Assembly: GCA_029572955.1 (NCBI GenBank)
Contig: JAKPQE010000034.1
Span: forward strand, 1-64,000
From: Pseudomonadota bacterium
GTDB lineage: Bacteria; Pseudomonadota; Alphaproteobacteria; Rhizobiales; JAKPQE01
DNA: 64,000 nucleotides
Reading direction: 5' to 3'
Of this stretch, positions 33,802-42,355 are shown one piece after another. The notes under the pieces are model-generated. The model saw only the letters and a list, made by a program, of their open reading frames with translations. It searched no databases and was not told where the DNA came from. How positions within the stretch are numbered: the stretch's first letter is position 1; each line of letters starts with the position of its first letter. The position numbers were made by a program, and so were the translations under genes.

Positions 33802-34407
33802 CTATTTGAACGTTTCCCAGGCGATGAGGATGCGCGAGGCGGCGGTCATTGCGGTCAGGATCGCAAAGCCATAGGCGAGCGGGGCAAACGCCGCCGGAAA
33901 GAGACAGAAGGCGAGGAGGACCGCGATGGTCTCGGTGCCCTCGGCAAGGCCGGCGGTGAAATAGAGCGACTTCTCGCCATGGCTCGCGGTCTCGATGCCG
34001 CGCCGCGCCGCCATGATCGCGAAGGCGAGGAAGCTCGCGCCGTTGACATAGAAGGCAAGGAGCAGCACCGCGCCGGCGACGGCGTTCTGCTCCGGGTCGG
34101 CGACGACGAAGGCGAGCGGCACGGCGCCGTAGAAGGCGAAATCGAGGACGATGTCGAGATAGCCGCCGCGGTCGGTCTTGGCTGTGGCGCGCGCGACGGC
34201 GCCGTCGAGCCCGTCGGCTAGGCGATTCAAGCCGACGAGCGCGGCGCCGAGAAAGACATGGCCGAACGCGATCGCGCCGGCAGCAAGCATGCCGACGAGG
34301 AAACCGGCGACCGTCACCGCATCGGCGGAAATCCGGCGCGCCGCCAGCCACCGGCCGATGGCATCGAGCGGCGGGTCGATCAGCGGGCGCAAGCGGGCGT
34401 CGAACAT
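33802..34407 (-). CDS. CDP-alcohol phosphatidyltransferase family protein
   Basis: 201 residues, about five to six membrane helices, with the family active site beginning at DGLDGAVARA and ending GGYLDIVLD (D-X2-D-G-X2-A-R-X8-G-X3-D-X3-D), near residues 65-88. Such enzymes move a phospho-alcohol head group between CDP and lipid or inositol; the exact substrate is not visible. ATG 34407 is chosen; a GTG at 34452 would add 15 residues. Neither start has a strong ribosome site. Confidence 0.85.
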   Translation of the reverse strand: MFDARLRPLIDPPLDAIGRWLAARRISADAVTVAGFLVGMLAAGAIAFGHVFLGAALVGLNRLADGLDGAVARATAKTDRGGYLDIVLDFAFYGAVPLAFVVADPEQNAVAGAVLLLAFYVNGASFLAFAIMAARRGIETASHGEKSLYFTAGLAEGTETIAVLLAFCLFPAAFAPLAYGFAILTAMTAASRILIAWETFK

Positions 34408-34881
34408 CTGGCCGTGCCGGGGTGGTTCAAGGATGCGGGCCAAGGGAGGCACGGGGGGACAGGGGCGTCAAGGGCGGGGGGCGTTGGCGACCGATGCTCG
34501 CGGCATCGAGACGAGGTCCTCAAACCCTGTCACCTGTGTTGCCGGGCCAGACTGTTGCCTCGGTTGCCGGTTTGGGGCCCTACCAAATCCCTCTCCCCGG
34601 CAGGGGAGAGGATAGAGCGCCTTGGATTTCCGGCGCAGCCGGGAAACCCATAGGCGATCTTGGTGAGGGGAGATCATCGGCGTCACTGGTCGGTTTGCCC
34701 GGCCTGTTTGACGGGCCATACGGGGCCTTACCCTCGCGGGCGGTCGGGCCTGCGATCCATTCACTCGATCGATGCCCGGCGACGGTCCTTGCCCCCTTAC
34801 CCAGCCTTCGCTAACGATTTGATCGAAAGATCAAATCGAAGCTTCGGCATCCCTCTCCCTCAAGGGCGAGGGAAACGCGCC
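34408..34881. repeat. Gene-free stretch with palindromic repeats
   Basis: No gene supported. It holds a 9-bp hairpin CCTCTCCCC/GGGGAGAGG (34590-34611), a perfect 10-bp stem CGATTTGATC/GATCAAATCG with a GAAA loop (34815-34838), and a third hairpin at 34850-34873. The last two form copy A of a two-hairpin element repeated at 36055-36122. Confidence 0.6.
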
Positions 34882-35715
34882 TCACGCCCCGCCCACTCCC
34901 GCTTCCCAGCCGATAATCGCCTTCTTGCGCGTCAGGCCCCAGTGATAGCCGGTGAGCGCGCCGGATTTGCCGAGCACGCGGTGGCAGGGGACGACGAAGG
35001 AGATCGGGTTCTTGCCGACGGCGGCGCCGACGGCGCGGGCGGCCTTCGGCCGGCCGATCTTCCTTGCGATGTCGGAATAGGTGGTGGCGCGGCCGAGGGG
35101 GATCCTGAGGAGGGTTTCCCAGACGGTCAGCTCGAAATCGGTGCCGATGAGAACGACGCGGAGCGGCGTTTCCGCCGACCAGCGGGCCGGATCGAAGATG
35201 CGGGCGGCGAGCGGCGCCGTTGCGGCGGTGTCCTCGAGGTAAGCTGCGTTCGGCCAGCGGCCGGTCATGTCGGCGAGCGCCGCCGCCTCGCCGCCGTCGT
35301 CGCAGAAGGCAAGGCCGCAGAGGCCGTGTTCGGTCGCCATCACGAGGGCGCGGCCGAAGGGGCTCGCGTGGAAGCCGTAACGGATGGTCAGCCCGGCGCC
35401 GCCGGTCTTGTAGACGCCGGGCGTCATCGCCTCGTGGGCGACGAAGAGATCGTGCAGGCGGCCGGGGCCGGAAAGGCCGACCTCGAGGCTCGCATCGAGC
35501 ACGCTCGCCGACTGGCGCAGGAGCTCGCGGGCATGGTCGAGGGTGACGGCCTGCAGGAACTCCTTCGGCGTGAGGCCGGCCCAGTGGACGAAGATCTTGT
35601 GGAGCTGGGTCGGCGCCATGCCGGCGGCCGCCGCGATCGCCTCGAGGGACGGCTGGTCGCGCCAGTTCTCCGACAGGAATTCGATGGTGCGGCGGACGGT
35701 CTCGTAGTCGCTCAT
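34882..35715 (-). CDS. Ada-like protein: AraC-type domain fused to O6-alkylguanine-DNA methyltransferase
   Basis: 277 residues. The N-terminal 100 residues form an AraC-type helix-turn-helix domain (PSLEAIAAAAGMAPTQLHKIF, LTPKEFLQAV). The C-terminal part is an Ogt-like domain with the alkyl-acceptor motif PCHRV and GKSGALTGYHWG. It lacks the N-terminal zinc/methyl-acceptor domain of E. coli Ada, so it repairs O6-alkylguanine but cannot sense methyl phosphotriesters in the Ada way. ATG 35715 has GAAGAGAG upstream. Confidence 0.9.
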   Translation of the reverse strand: MSDYETVRRTIEFLSENWRDQPSLEAIAAAAGMAPTQLHKIFVHWAGLTPKEFLQAVTLDHARELLRQSASVLDASLEVGLSGPGRLHDLFVAHEAMTPGVYKTGGAGLTIRYGFHASPFGRALVMATEHGLCGLAFCDDGGEAAALADMTGRWPNAAYLEDTAATAPLAARIFDPARWSAETPLRVVLIGTDFELTVWETLLRIPLGRATTYSDIARKIGRPKAARAVGAAVGKNPISFVVPCHRVLGKSGALTGYHWGLTRKKAIIGWEAGVGGA

Positions 35716-35843
35716 CTCTCTTCGACCCGGTATTTTTCGATGCGGCGAGACTAGACGGGCCGGGGCCGCGGCGGCCACCCGATTCTTGACGAGAGTTCCT
35801 TTCTCGCTCCCGCCATCGCCAGGGGGATTTCGCCGCGCCGCGT

Positions 35844-35975
35844 CGCAGCTCTTTCTGCTCCGCGTGCCAGGGCACGCGGAGGTTCCGTCGCATGCGCGAC
35901 GCTTCGCTTCGCAGCTCTTTCCGCTCCGCGCGCAAGGGCGCACGGAGGTTCCGTCGCATGCGCGACGCTTCGCTT
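35844..35975. repeat. 66-bp tandem repeat, two copies
   Basis: Units 35844-35909 and 35910-35975 start CGCAGCTCTTT and end GCGACGCTTCGCTT. They differ at a few bases, mostly in the middle, where the changes keep an inverted repeat (CCGCGTGCC/GGCACGCGG in unit 1). Confidence 0.8.
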
Positions 35976-36054
35976 CGCTCGGCGAAGCCCTCAGGGCTTC
36001 GGGTTGGCAGACCGGGCGCCTGCGAGCGCAGGTGCTGCGCCTTGCCCCCTCCCG

Positions 36055-36122
36055 ACCTGCGCTAACGATTTACCGTTGCACGGCAAATCGAAGCTGCGGT
36101 TGCCCTTCCCCGAGGGAGAGGG
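36055..36122. repeat. Two-hairpin intergenic element, copy B
   Basis: Shares CGCTAACGATTT...AAATCGAAGCT and the following CCCT..CCC/GGG..AGGG hairpin with copy A (34805-34873). The inner bases of the first stem differ but still pair (CGATTTACCGT/ACGGCAAATCG, one mismatch). Confidence 0.65.
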
Positions 36123-36221
36123 CTGGCGCTGTGCCACATGGCGAGACGTTTCTCGTGAAGCACGGATCAAGCCCTCCCCCGCCGGGGGAGGGAGGGGAGG
36201 GGGCGCTGTTGGCCCGCCAGA

Positions 36222-36725
36222 TCAGCCCGGTCGCCCGGCCCTTGCGGCGGCGAGGGCCGCGGTGAGGGCGGTCGCGAAGGTGTCGCGGTCGGGCGGGTTG
36301 AGGAAGGCGCCGACGGTGACGGGGCGGCCCGAGGAGACGAGGGCGAGGCGCACCGTGCCGGCGGCCTCGTGGCGTTCGACCTCGAGGCGGACCCAGCGCG
36401 GGTTGAAGCGGTATTCGCGCACGCCGCCGCGCGCCGGAAACCGGCGAAAGACGACGAGGTCCTCGTCGATCTCGACTTCCTCGGCGATGCGGCCGGAGCG
36501 GTAGGAGATGCGGAAGGCGACATAGAGCGCGAGAAGATCGAGGCCGAAGAAGCCGGTGACCGGCCAGGCGCCCATGCGCGCGAAATAGATGCCGGTGACG
36601 AGCGAGACGAGGCCGGCAAAGCCCATCAGGACGGCAAAGCCGGTGCCGCCGAGGGAGCGGTGCGGGGTGAGGCGGGCCGAAAAGAACGGCCGGCGCCGAT
36701 CGTCGGGGGCGTTGCCGAGGCTCAT
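36222..36725 (-). CDS. DUF2244 membrane protein
   Basis: 167 residues with two adjacent membrane helices (about 22-60) and a C-terminal soluble part (EEVEIDEDLVVFRRFPARGG, VGAFLNPPDRDTFATAL) as in DUF2244 proteins. The function is unknown. The start at 36725 is only 22 bases from the divergent nth start. The DUF2244/nth pairing is common in alphaproteobacteria. Confidence 0.8.
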   Translation of the reverse strand: MSLGNAPDDRRRPFFSARLTPHRSLGGTGFAVLMGFAGLVSLVTGIYFARMGAWPVTGFFGLDLLALYVAFRISYRSGRIAEEVEIDEDLVVFRRFPARGGVREYRFNPRWVRLEVERHEAAGTVRLALVSSGRPVTVGAFLNPPDRDTFATALTAALAAARAGRPG

Positions 36726-36747
36726 GAGAGGCGAGTATAGAGGGGCG

Positions 36748-37473
36748 ATGTCGAGCGACCAGACCACCGCGAAGAAGAAAGCGCGCAAGGCGAAAACGCC
36801 GGCGCCGGCCAAAGGCCCGCGCGGCCGCGCCGCGCCGCGCTATACGCCGGCCGAGATCGAGGCGATCTTCGCCGCCCTTGCCGCGGCCAATCCCGAGCCC
36901 GAGAGCGAACTCGAACACCGGGACGCCTACACGCTGCTCGTCGCCGTGGTGCTGTCGGCGCAGGCGACCGACGTCGGCGTCAACCGGGCGACGCGTGGGC
37001 TTTTCGCCGCCGCCGACACGCCGGAAAAGATGGTGGCGCTCGGCGAAGAGGGCGTTGCCGACTACATCAAGACGATCGGGCTCTTCCGCAACAAGGCAAA
37101 GAACGTCGTCGCCCTGTCGAAGATCCTCGTCGAGGAGCATGGCGGGGAGGTGCCGCGCTCGCGCGAGGCGCTCGAAATGCTGCCGGGCGTCGGGCGCAAG
37201 ACCGCGAATGTCGTCCTCAACGTCGCCTTCGGCGAGCCGACGATCGCCGTCGATACCCACATCTTCCGGATCGGCAACCGGCTCGGCATCGCGCCCGGCA
37301 AGACGCCGCTCGAGGTGGAACTGGCGCTCGAGAAGATCGTGCCCGAGGCCTATCGCCTGCACGCCCACCACTGGCTGATCCTGCATGGCCGCTATGTCTG
37401 CAAGGCGCGCAAGCCCGAATGCGGCCGCTGCGTCATCGCCGACCTCTGCAAGTCTCCAGAAAAGACGGTTTAG
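36748..37473 (+). CDS. nth: Endonuclease III (DNA glycosylase/AP lyase)
   Basis: 241 residues. The helix-hairpin-helix LPGVGRKTANVVL holds the catalytic lysine (GRKTA), and the catalytic aspartate is in AVDTHIFR. The iron-sulfur loop C-X6-C-X2-C-X5-C (CKARKPECGRCVIADLC) is complete near the C-terminus. The N-terminal 30 residues are Lys/Ala-rich. It removes oxidised pyrimidines from DNA. GGGGCG precedes the ATG at 36748. Confidence 0.97.
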   Translation: MSSDQTTAKKKARKAKTPAPAKGPRGRAAPRYTPAEIEAIFAALAAANPEPESELEHRDAYTLLVAVVLSAQATDVGVNRATRGLFAAADTPEKMVALGEEGVADYIKTIGLFRNKAKNVVALSKILVEEHGGEVPRSREALEMLPGVGRKTANVVLNVAFGEPTIAVDTHIFRIGNRLGIAPGKTPLEVELALEKIVPEAYRLHAHHWLILHGRYVCKARKPECGRCVIADLCKSPEKTV

Positions 37474-37550
37474 CGTCGGCGTGACGGCGGTCGCTGCCGT
37501 CGCCGCCATGTCGGCGGCCGCGGCGCGCGCCTCGTTACCCCCTCATCCAA

Positions 37551-37579
37551 CCTTCTCCCCCAAGGGGGAGAAGGCTTTT
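37551..37579 (+). terminator. Hairpin with short T-run downstream of nth
   Basis: Perfect 11-bp stem CCTTCTCCCCC/GGGGGAGAAGG with an AA loop, followed by CTTTTCC. It may end nth and also belongs to the local palindromic repeat family. A similar hairpin CCCTCTCCCC/GGGGCGAGGG lies at 37663-37685. Confidence 0.55.
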
Positions 37580-37722
37580 CCGGGCCAGCGGCTTGCACCA
37601 CCGGTTCTCCGGGTCCTTTCGAAGGGAAAGGCTTCTTTTCACCCAGAGCAACAACCTTCGTTCCCTCTCCCCGACGGGGCGAGGGACAGGGTGAGGGGGC
37701 GTCGAAGTCGCCTTGCGATGCC

Positions 37723-38409
37723 TCACGCCGCGTCGCGCGTCGCCGGGACCGGCAGGTCCGGCAGGCGCTTGTGCAGATGCACCATGAAGGCGGTGGCAAA
37801 GAGCGGCGTCAGAAGGTTGGCGATCGGGATCGACAGCAGGCCCGCGACCAGCATGCCGGCAACCATCACCGTGCCGCCATGGCGGCGGCGCAGGCGCTTA
37901 GCCTCAAGCGCCGGGCGGAAGCGCATGGCGGCGAGTTCGAAATATTCCCGGCCGAGCAGGTAGGCGTTGGCAAGGAAGAACACGGCGAAATTGACCCCCG
38001 GTATCAAGAGGAGGATCAGCGCGCCGAGGTTCACCAGGATGACGACGCCGGTGAACTTGGCGGAAAGGGCGATGGATTCGCCGAGCGGCAGGGCATTGCC
38101 GGCCGGATCGCCCGGATAATGCACGCGCTCGACGGTCTCGGCGATCTCGTCGACGAAGAGGCCGGCGACCAGCGAGGAAATCGGCGCGACGAGGAAGACG
38201 AGCCCGACGAGGACGCCGAGGCCGGCGATCACCGCGATCAGCGTGTCGAGCCAGGGATAGGGCACGTCGACGAAGAGGCCGAGGGCCCCTTCCATCGCGA
38301 ACCAGATCATGACGAGGAGGGCGATGGTGATGCCGAGCGTCTTCCAGAGGACGCCGCGCAACGGCTTGGAAAAGACGTCCGAAAAGGCGAGCAGGGCCGC
38401 TTCGAGCAT
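37723..38409 (-). CDS. EI24/CysZ-like membrane protein
   Basis: 228 residues with four to five membrane helices (about 25-50, 60-90, 125-155, 190-215) and the family stretch IPGVNFAVFFLANAYLLGREYFELAAMR. CysZ-family proteins take up sulfate, but many EI24 members are of unknown function. The start at 38409 follows GGAGAGG; an in-frame upstream start would add 7 residues. Confidence 0.78.
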   Translation of the reverse strand: MLEAALLAFSDVFSKPLRGVLWKTLGITIALLVMIWFAMEGALGLFVDVPYPWLDTLIAVIAGLGVLVGLVFLVAPISSLVAGLFVDEIAETVERVHYPGDPAGNALPLGESIALSAKFTGVVILVNLGALILLLIPGVNFAVFFLANAYLLGREYFELAAMRFRPALEAKRLRRRHGGTVMVAGMLVAGLLSIPIANLLTPLFATAFMVHLHKRLPDLPVPATRDAA

Positions 38410-38605
38410 GATCGGGAGACCTCTCCGCAAAACTGGGGCGGGCCTTCGCGGCCCGCTCTCACATAGGTTTTGCGGCGGCCGGGCACAAGGCGAAAGCCGC
38501 GACCTCGGTCGGGGTTGTCGATGCCGCGCCGATCCCTATACTCCGCGCGCCCGGGCCGCCGCCGCCCGGCGACAAGGCGCCCGCGCCAGCCATGGAGAGA
38601 CGCAC

Positions 38606-39607
38606 ATGCCGGCAAAGAAATACGACGTCGTCGGGATCGGCAACGCCATCGTCGACGTGATCGCCCGCACCGACGACGACTTTCTCGTCGCCGAGGGCCT
38701 GGCCAAGGGCACGATGCGGCTGATCGACGGCGTCGAGGCCGAGCGGCTCTACGCGCGCATGGGACCCTCGATCGAGGCGTCCGGCGGCTCGGCGGCCAAC
38801 ACCATCGCCGGCCTTGCCTCGTTCGGCGCCTCGGCCGGCTTCGTCGGCAAGGTCGCCGGCGACGGCCTCGGCAACATCTTCGGCCACGACATCCGGGCGA
38901 TCGGCGTCGATTTCGATACCGCGCCGCTCGACGGCGGCGCGGCGACGGCGCGCAGCCTCATTCTCGTCACGCCCGATGGCGAGCGCACCATGAACACCTA
39001 TCTCGGCGCCTGCCAGGAGCTGCATCCGCAAGACATCCACGAGGGCTTCGTCGGCGAGGCGGCGATCGTCTATCTCGAGGGCTATCTCTGGGATCCGGAG
39101 CCGGCAAAGCAGGCGTTCCGCAAGGCGGCCGACATCGCCCATGCCAAGGGCGGCAAGGTCGCCTTCAGCCTCTCCGACGCGTTCTGCGTCGATCGTTATC
39201 GCAGCGAGTTCCTCGAACTCATGCGCGGCGGGGCGATCGACATTCTGTTCGGCAACGAGTCCGAGATCCACGCGCTCTACGAGACCTCGGACCTTGCGAC
39301 CGCGATCGAGCTGCTGCGCAAGGACGTGCCGCTGGCGGTGACGACGCGGGGCGTCGAGGGCTCGGTCGTCACCTTCGGCCCGGGCACCTTCCAGGTGCCG
39401 GCGGCGAGCGTCGAGGAAGTCGTCGACACCACCGGCGCCGGCGATCTCTTCGCGGCCGGATTCCTCTACGGCCATTCGCGCGGCATGGCGCTGACCACCT
39501 GCGCCGAGCTTGCGGCGCTCGCCGCGGCCGAGGTCATCGGCCATATGGGCGCGCGGCCGCAGGTGTCGCTGAAAGAGCTCGCACAACAGAACGGCTTCCC
39601 GCTCTAA
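38606..39607 (+). CDS. PfkB-family carbohydrate/nucleoside kinase (adenosine kinase-like)
   Basis: 333 residues of the ribokinase/PfkB family: GGSAANTIAGLASFG near the N-terminal third and the anion-hole/catalytic motif DTTGAGDLFAAGFLYG near 275-290. The order and length match bacterial adenosine kinase-like proteins, but the substrate is not proven. GGAGA precedes the ATG at 38606. Confidence 0.87.
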   Translation: MPAKKYDVVGIGNAIVDVIARTDDDFLVAEGLAKGTMRLIDGVEAERLYARMGPSIEASGGSAANTIAGLASFGASAGFVGKVAGDGLGNIFGHDIRAIGVDFDTAPLDGGAATARSLILVTPDGERTMNTYLGACQELHPQDIHEGFVGEAAIVYLEGYLWDPEPAKQAFRKAADIAHAKGGKVAFSLSDAFCVDRYRSEFLELMRGGAIDILFGNESEIHALYETSDLATAIELLRKDVPLAVTTRGVEGSVVTFGPGTFQVPAASVEEVVDTTGAGDLFAAGFLYGHSRGMALTTCAELAALAAAEVIGHMGARPQVSLKELAQQNGFPL

Positions 39608-39651
39608 AGGAGCGGAAAGCCGTCCGGCATTCCTCAAAAAATCCTGTCGGC

Positions 39652-40272
39652 TCAGAGCTCGACGATCACCGGCGTGCCGACGTCGACGCGCTCGTAGAGG
39701 TCGGCGACGTCCTCGTTGAGCATGCGGATGCAGCCCGACGAGACGGCCTTGCCGATCGACTTCGGCGCGTTGGTGCCGTGGATGCGGTAGAGCGTGTCCT
39801 TGCCGCCCTCGTAGAGATAGAGCGCGCGGGCGCCGAGCGGGTTTTCCGGGCCGCCTTCCATGCCGTTGGCATAGGGCGCGGCGCGCGGGTCGCGGGCGAT
39901 CATCTCCTTGGGCGGGAACCACTTCGGCCATTCCTGCTTGCTGCCGACATTGGCGCGGCCCGACCACTCGAAGCCGGCACGGCCGACGCAGATGCCGTAG
40001 CGGATGGCCCTGCTGCCCGGCAGCACGTAGTAGAGGTAGCGGTCCTTGGTCGAGATCACGATCGTGCCGGGCTTTTCCGAGCCGGTGTAGAAGATCGTGG
40101 TGCGGTGGAAGGCCGGATCGACCATGGCCTTCTGGCTTTTGATCTTCGGGTCCACCGGCGCGAGGCTGGCGAGATTGAACGTCGGGCCGGAGCTGCCATC
40201 GGTCTCGCAGCCGGCGAGCATCATCGCGGTCAGGCCGGCAACGCCGGTGAAGAAGGTTCTACGGTCGATCAT
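39652..40272 (-). CDS. L,D-transpeptidase (YkuD/ErfK family) lipoprotein
   Basis: 206 residues. A lipoprotein signal ends in LAGC (Cys near 22). The YkuD domain holds the catalytic motif HGTN...SSGCIRM near 165-185. These enzymes form 3-3 peptidoglycan cross-links or attach lipoproteins to the wall. ATG 40272 follows AAGGGC; a TTG at 40278 is possible. Confidence 0.92.
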   Translation of the reverse strand: MIDRRTFFTGVAGLTAMMLAGCETDGSSGPTFNLASLAPVDPKIKSQKAMVDPAFHRTTIFYTGSEKPGTIVISTKDRYLYYVLPGSRAIRYGICVGRAGFEWSGRANVGSKQEWPKWFPPKEMIARDPRAAPYANGMEGGPENPLGARALYLYEGGKDTLYRIHGTNAPKSIGKAVSSGCIRMLNEDVADLYERVDVGTPVIVEL

Positions 40273-40810
40273 TTCCAAGCCCTTGCCCCTCTAAGGGTTG
40301 CCCTCGAAATCGGTCTGTCGTCATGGCGCCCGAAGCTTCTGTCGGGATGCGCCGTCGCCTTTGCTCGAATCCGGAACTTTGCGGTTGATATAGTCCATGT
40401 CCCGGTATGGTGACCAGGTCCTTACCCGGCATCCGACAAGAAACATCGGCAAGTGATGCTTCCCTGCACCTGTCGGACGGGCTGGCGCGCCGTTCGACGA
40501 GGGAGAATGTGGAGACCGGCATGGCAGGCCCTGTCGATGCGAGTGTCGCCGAGGAGGCGTTGAGGAAGCGTTAAGCATAATTGCCGGCCTTTTCGGCCGA
40601 TCTTGCGATGCCGCCCGCCGACCGCGTGTGTCGCCCTCGGGCGAGCCAGTCGAAGATGGAGCCGCCAGGGGCCTTTGTGGCGGCGGGCCGCGGAATCCCT
40701 TTCCGGGGCTCCCTTCCGGCGCGATGTCAATGGTCGATACGCGGGGTTTCCGGCGCCTCGGCCGATCGCCTATGCTCGGCCGGCCTCCAACCGGGGATCG
40801 AGGAGCTGTC
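40273..40810. other. Intergenic stretch with a possible small ORF
   Basis: Mostly unassigned. It holds an ATG-to-TAA frame at 40407-40574 (see separate entry) and a small CGGCC/GGCCG hairpin near 40585-40600. No known RNA motif was recognised. Confidence 0.4.
40407..40574 (+). CDS. Possible small protein of 55 residues
   Basis: ATG at 40407 to TAA at 40572-40574, followed by a small hairpin. The product is polar and charged (ends VAEEALRKR), with no membrane segment or known motif. The ribosome site is weak. It may be spurious; it is listed because it fills most of a 540-base gap. Confidence 0.2.
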   Translation: MVTRSLPGIRQETSASDASLHLSDGLARRSTRENVETGMAGPVDASVAEEALRKR

Positions 40811-41497
40811 ATGGACGAGGAACGGGATGATGTCGGCGCGCGCGCCGCGATCGGCGGACGGCGCTCGGTGCGCAGGTTCCTCGACCTGCCGGTCGCGGAC
40901 GACACGCTGCGTCGCATCCTCGAACTCTCGGCGCGGGCGGCGAGCGGCGGCAATCTGCAGCCCTGGCAGGTCCATGTGGTGCGCGGCGCGGCGCTGAAGC
41001 GGATGTCGGAGGCGGTGCTCGCCGTGCACGAGACCGGTGCCGAATGCCCGGACTATCGCTACTATCCGGAGGTCTGGCGCGAGCCATACCTGTCGCGGCG
41101 GCGCAAGGTCGGCTTCGATCTCTATGCCCGGCTCGGCATCACCCGCGAGGACAAGGCGGGGCGGGCCGAGCAGTTCCGCCAGAATTTCCGCTTCTTCGGC
41201 GCGCCGGTCGGCATCTTCGTCGTCATAGAGCGCGATTTCGTGCCGGCGGGCTTCCTCGACAGCGGCCTCTTTCTCGGCAATCTCGCGATCGCGGCGCGCT
41301 CCTTCGGCCTCGAGACCTGCCTGCAGGCGGCCTGGGTCTATTACGGCGCGGTGGTGCGGCGCGAACTCGGGCTCGGCGACGACCATCTCGTCGTTGCTGC
41401 GGCGGCGCTCGGCCACGCCGATCCGACAGCGCCGGAGAACGAGGCCTTCACCGAGCGCGCGCCGATCGACGAGTTCACGGTGTTCCACGAGAGCTGA
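40811..41497 (+). CDS. Nitroreductase-family flavoprotein
   Basis: 228 residues. The FMN-binding pattern RRSVRRFLD at the N-terminus, SGGNLQPWQVHVV, and GLETCLQAAWV further on are typical of the nitroreductase family. Such proteins reduce nitro groups, quinones or flavins with NAD(P)H; the physiological substrate is unknown. GAGGAG lies just before the ATG at 40811. Confidence 0.9.
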   Translation: MDEERDDVGARAAIGGRRSVRRFLDLPVADDTLRRILELSARAASGGNLQPWQVHVVRGAALKRMSEAVLAVHETGAECPDYRYYPEVWREPYLSRRRKVGFDLYARLGITREDKAGRAEQFRQNFRFFGAPVGIFVVIERDFVPAGFLDSGLFLGNLAIAARSFGLETCLQAAWVYYGAVVRRELGLGDDHLVVAAAALGHADPTAPENEAFTERAPIDEFTVFHES

Positions 41498-41903
41498 CCG
41501 CAGGCCGGGGCTCCGCGTGCGCCGGCCGGTGATCCCGCCGACCTTCGTGGGAGCTGAGCGTCGGCGGTCTCGCGTGCGGCGATCGGTGAATCCGCCGGCG
41601 TCCACGAGGCCGGATACCGGCCGAGGCTCCTGTCGCTGCTTCGCCGTCGGCGGCACGGGCCGGGGAGGCGGCCGATTCGGCTTTTCCGACAAGGGCGAGA
41701 GGGCGCGGCCGGCGGCATCCGAGGTGCCCGTCGGCGGACCGTCACAAGGCGGGCGCAGCGGGCGCCAGGCGGCGCAATTCGGCCGGTTCCGGGCGCCGGG
41801 GCAGGCAGGGGCGCGCAAGATCGTTTTGTTACGTTGCGATGACTTGTCTCCGGCGCCACGGCTGTGATATGTCCGCCCCGACCCGGCGGGCGTGCCCGCC
41901 GAC
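41498..41903. other. Intergenic stretch between the nitroreductase gene and tRNA-Ser
   Basis: No gene supported. Two imperfect copies of a roughly 48-bp GC-rich segment occur at about 41508-41600 (GGCTCCGCGTGCGCCGGCCGGTG and similar). Confidence 0.4.
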
Positions 41904-41993
41904 GGAGAGGTGCCGGAGTGGTCGAACGGGGCGGTCTCGAAAACCGTTGAGCGCGCAAGCGTTCCGAGGGTTCGAATCCCTCCCTCTCCGCCA
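41904..41993 (+). tRNA. tRNA-Ser (anticodon CGA)
   Basis: 90 nt with encoded CCA: acceptor GGAGAGG/CCTCTCC, anticodon loop CTCGAAA giving CGA, a long variable arm, and T-loop GGTTCGAATCC. It marks the left edge of the mosaic island. Confidence 0.95.
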
Positions 41994-42355
41994 GCCAGTC
42001 TTTGTTTTCATTGCATGTTTGTCGTTGCCGACCAGCGATCCTGGCGGTCGGCCGGTTTGGCGCGGTTTTTGGCGTTCCTGTGTGGCGAAGATTCAGCGGA
42101 GACGGCGGTGGCGAGCGGCATTCCACGTGCTTTCGGGACGGTTTCTCTGTCGGCGAATGAGCCGGTCAACGTTCGCTTGGCGTGTTGGCAGTAGCCGTCT
42201 TCCTCTGACCGTCATGCCACCGTTGAATGGCAGGCTGGACTTCGCCAAGGCTTCCTCACCGAAAGGGGCTCGAACCCCCTGATGCAGATCGCCTCTTGTC
42301 GATCTGCTCTGTTTCCCCTCGGCCCCCTTCAAAATGAGGGCAAAGCGATGGCCGT
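41994..42355. other. Stretch between tRNA-Ser and the recombinase gene
   Basis: No gene supported. TCATTGCATG at 42008-42017 is repeated at 45867-45876 on the other side of the recombinase cassette and could be part of the attachment sites. Confidence 0.35.

Larger units (their letters stand above)
35716..36221. other. Gene-free stretch with tandem and palindromic repeats
   Basis: No gene supported. It contains a 66-bp tandem duplication (35844-35975), copy B of the two-hairpin element (about 36055-36122) and a 9-bp hairpin CCCTCCCCC/GGGGGAGGG (36172-36192). Confidence 0.55.

Noticed and set aside
41394-41867. Plus-strand frame of 157 codons after the nitroreductase gene
   Set aside because: It begins inside the nitroreductase gene in another frame and consists of Arg/Pro-rich repeats. 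The imperfect 48-bp duplication there explains the repeated look.
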